38,895 bases of DNA from a virus: IMG/VR virus record IMGVR_UViG_3300004457_000113, positions 1-38,895 of that record; one strand, written 5' to 3'. A program made the translations under genes and the position numbers. The notes beneath the pieces were generated by a model, which had not been told where the DNA came from, made no database searches, and was given only the letters and a program-made list of their open reading frames with translations. The stretch's first letter is position 1. Every line of letters starts with the position of its first letter. This document shows, piece by piece, positions 38,244-38,895 of this stretch.

Positions 38244-38895
38244 ATAAAGATAACAAAAAGAACGAAAACCAAACCGAAGGAGGTCGAATCAATCACTTAA
38301 CTGGTAACGAAGTTACCGAGTTTGACTTCGATGTAGCAATCAAGATTGCTTTCCCTTTGAAGTTCCAACGACCTTTGGTCGAATTGGCTCAAAGCACTTT
38401 GGACTTAGTCCAAGAAGTAGTCGATGATGAGTTGCTAAAGCAAGTGTTTACTAAAGTAACCCCTTCTGCCTTTGGCAGATTTTTTGCTCTTGTTGGTCTT
38501 TCAGACCAGCCAAGAACGATACAATCGTTCTTTTCTGAATTGGAAATCTTCGTAGCCAGAGTTTACTCTGGAAGTCAAGTCGATTGGTTCGTTGATGCAA
38601 TCAACGATGAGAAGTTCAGTAACCTTGTAAACAAGGTCTCAGAATTTCTTGCTAAAAGCAAGGATGACCTTCTGAATGATTGCATCATTCCAGTTTACAG
38701 AGTTCCGAAGGAAGGCCGTGAAATCGACCTTCAAGTTTTACTTGAATCTGCTTTTGACAAAATGGTTCTACGAACCTTCAGAACTCCAGCCATCATCTTC
38801 GATGATGAACTGCCTATCATTTATGATAGATTGGACGAATTTACAATCGAAGATTGCAATTTAGTCTACGACTATTGCTCTGCTAAAGCAGAAGA
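38237..38895 (+). CDS. Unidentified protein encoded through dense hairpins, 3'-truncated by window end
   Basis: From ATG 38237 a frame runs 219 codons to the end of the window without a stop. AAGGAG lies nine bases upstream. The start is polar (MIHKDNKKNENQTEGG), and the rest is a regular helical, acidic protein (LVELAQSTLDLVQEVVDDEL, VDWFVDAINDEKFSNLVNKV, PAIIFDDELPIIYDRLDEF). I recognise no domain. The codons are built around about 22 small perfect hairpins; in eight of thirteen 3-base loops I checked, the loop is exactly one codon. The protein looks folded and constrained, so it is probably real, with an added constraint on its nucleic acid. Confidence 0.65.
   Translation, partial: MIHKDNKKNENQTEGGRINHLTGNEVTEFDFDVAIKIAFPLKFQRPLVELAQSTLDLVQEVVDDELLKQVFTKVTPSAFGRFFALVGLSDQPRTIQSFFSELEIFVARVYSGSQVDWFVDAINDEKFSNLVNKVSEFLAKSKDDLLNDCIIPVYRVPKEGREIDLQVLLESAFDKMVLRTFRTPAIIFDDELPIIYDRLDEFTIEDCNLVYDYCSAKAE
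38303..38892 (+). repeat. About 22 perfect short hairpins inside the terminal ORF
   Basis: Stem-loops (stem length in bp): 38303-38317 (6), 38335-38350 (7), 38369-38381 (5, with an outer 4), 38390-38401 (5), 38399-38413 (6), 38432-38443 (5), 38448-38459 (5), 38465-38479 (6), 38494-38508 (6), 38512-38532 (9), 38556-38571 (6), 38589-38607 (8), 38622-38637 (7), 38648-38662 (6), 38674-38690 (7), 38730-38746 (7), 38764-38776 (5), 38791-38807 (7), 38814-38829 (7), 38844-38856 (5), 38862-38874 (5), 38879-38892 (5). Loops are 2-4 bases. Most do not overlap each other. Confidence 0.85.

Noticed and set aside
37035-38892. CRISPR array or integron attC array
   Set aside because: The hairpins differ in sequence, length and spacing; there are no repeated direct units and no integrase or cas genes.

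Overview
This window looks like a large piece of the genome of a tailed double-stranded DNA virus (Caudoviricetes) of an archaeon. The virion genes (large terminase, HK97-type portal, prohead protease, major capsid protein, neck proteins, tail tube, tape measure, tail hub) are arranged as in tailed viruses. The replication genes are of archaeal type: a family B DNA polymerase with proofreading motifs, an archaeo-eukaryotic primase, a Cas4-like Fe-S nuclease and an XPF/Hef-type ERCC4 nuclease. Several genes have an AT-rich TATA-like box centred 25-28 bases upstream of the start codon, the spacing of leaderless archaeal transcripts. Others carry GGTGA/GGAG Shine-Dalgarno sequences. The replication set resembles that described for viruses of marine Euryarchaeota (magrovirus-like), but the host is an inference. 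No integrase, tRNA, CRISPR array or insertion sequence was seen.

Layout. Bases 1-8880 (+) form a compact, overlapping early block: two unidentified genes, an amino-group DNA methyltransferase, a zinc-ribbon/HTH protein, a GNAT-like protein, PolB, a zinc protein, the Cas4-like nuclease, a cytosine-C5 methyltransferase, a small zinc protein, the primase and the ERCC4 nuclease. This block converges at about 8.9 kb on a long leftward late operon (33616 down to 8987, minus strand). In transcription order it runs: portal, two small membrane proteins, prohead protease/scaffold, decoration protein, major capsid protein, connector proteins, a C1q-like fibre, small ORFs, a membrane-SAP protein, connector, gp10-like neck protein, tail terminator fused to a lectin-like domain, tail tube, tail assembly chaperone with a canonical -1 slippery site, tape measure, and a 2391-residue hub/fibre protein. 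At about 33.6-34.06 kb the portal operon and a rightward packaging operon (metallophosphoesterase, small protein, large terminase) diverge from two near-identical promoters that flank an inverted repeat.

The most unusual part is the right end (about 37.0-38.9 kb). After the terminase gene the DNA becomes saturated with perfect short inverted repeats: stems of 8-14 bp with 2-4 base loops out to about 37.55 kb, then stems of 5-12 bp every 20-40 bases to the end. The pattern runs straight through open reading frames, including one from 38237 that is still open at the window end and has about 22 hairpins in 659 bases. Nothing else in the window shows this density. It may be a structured RNA/packaging element, a region under selection for folded mRNA or single-stranded DNA, or a product of templated quasi-palindrome mutation. 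I know of no described system that matches it.
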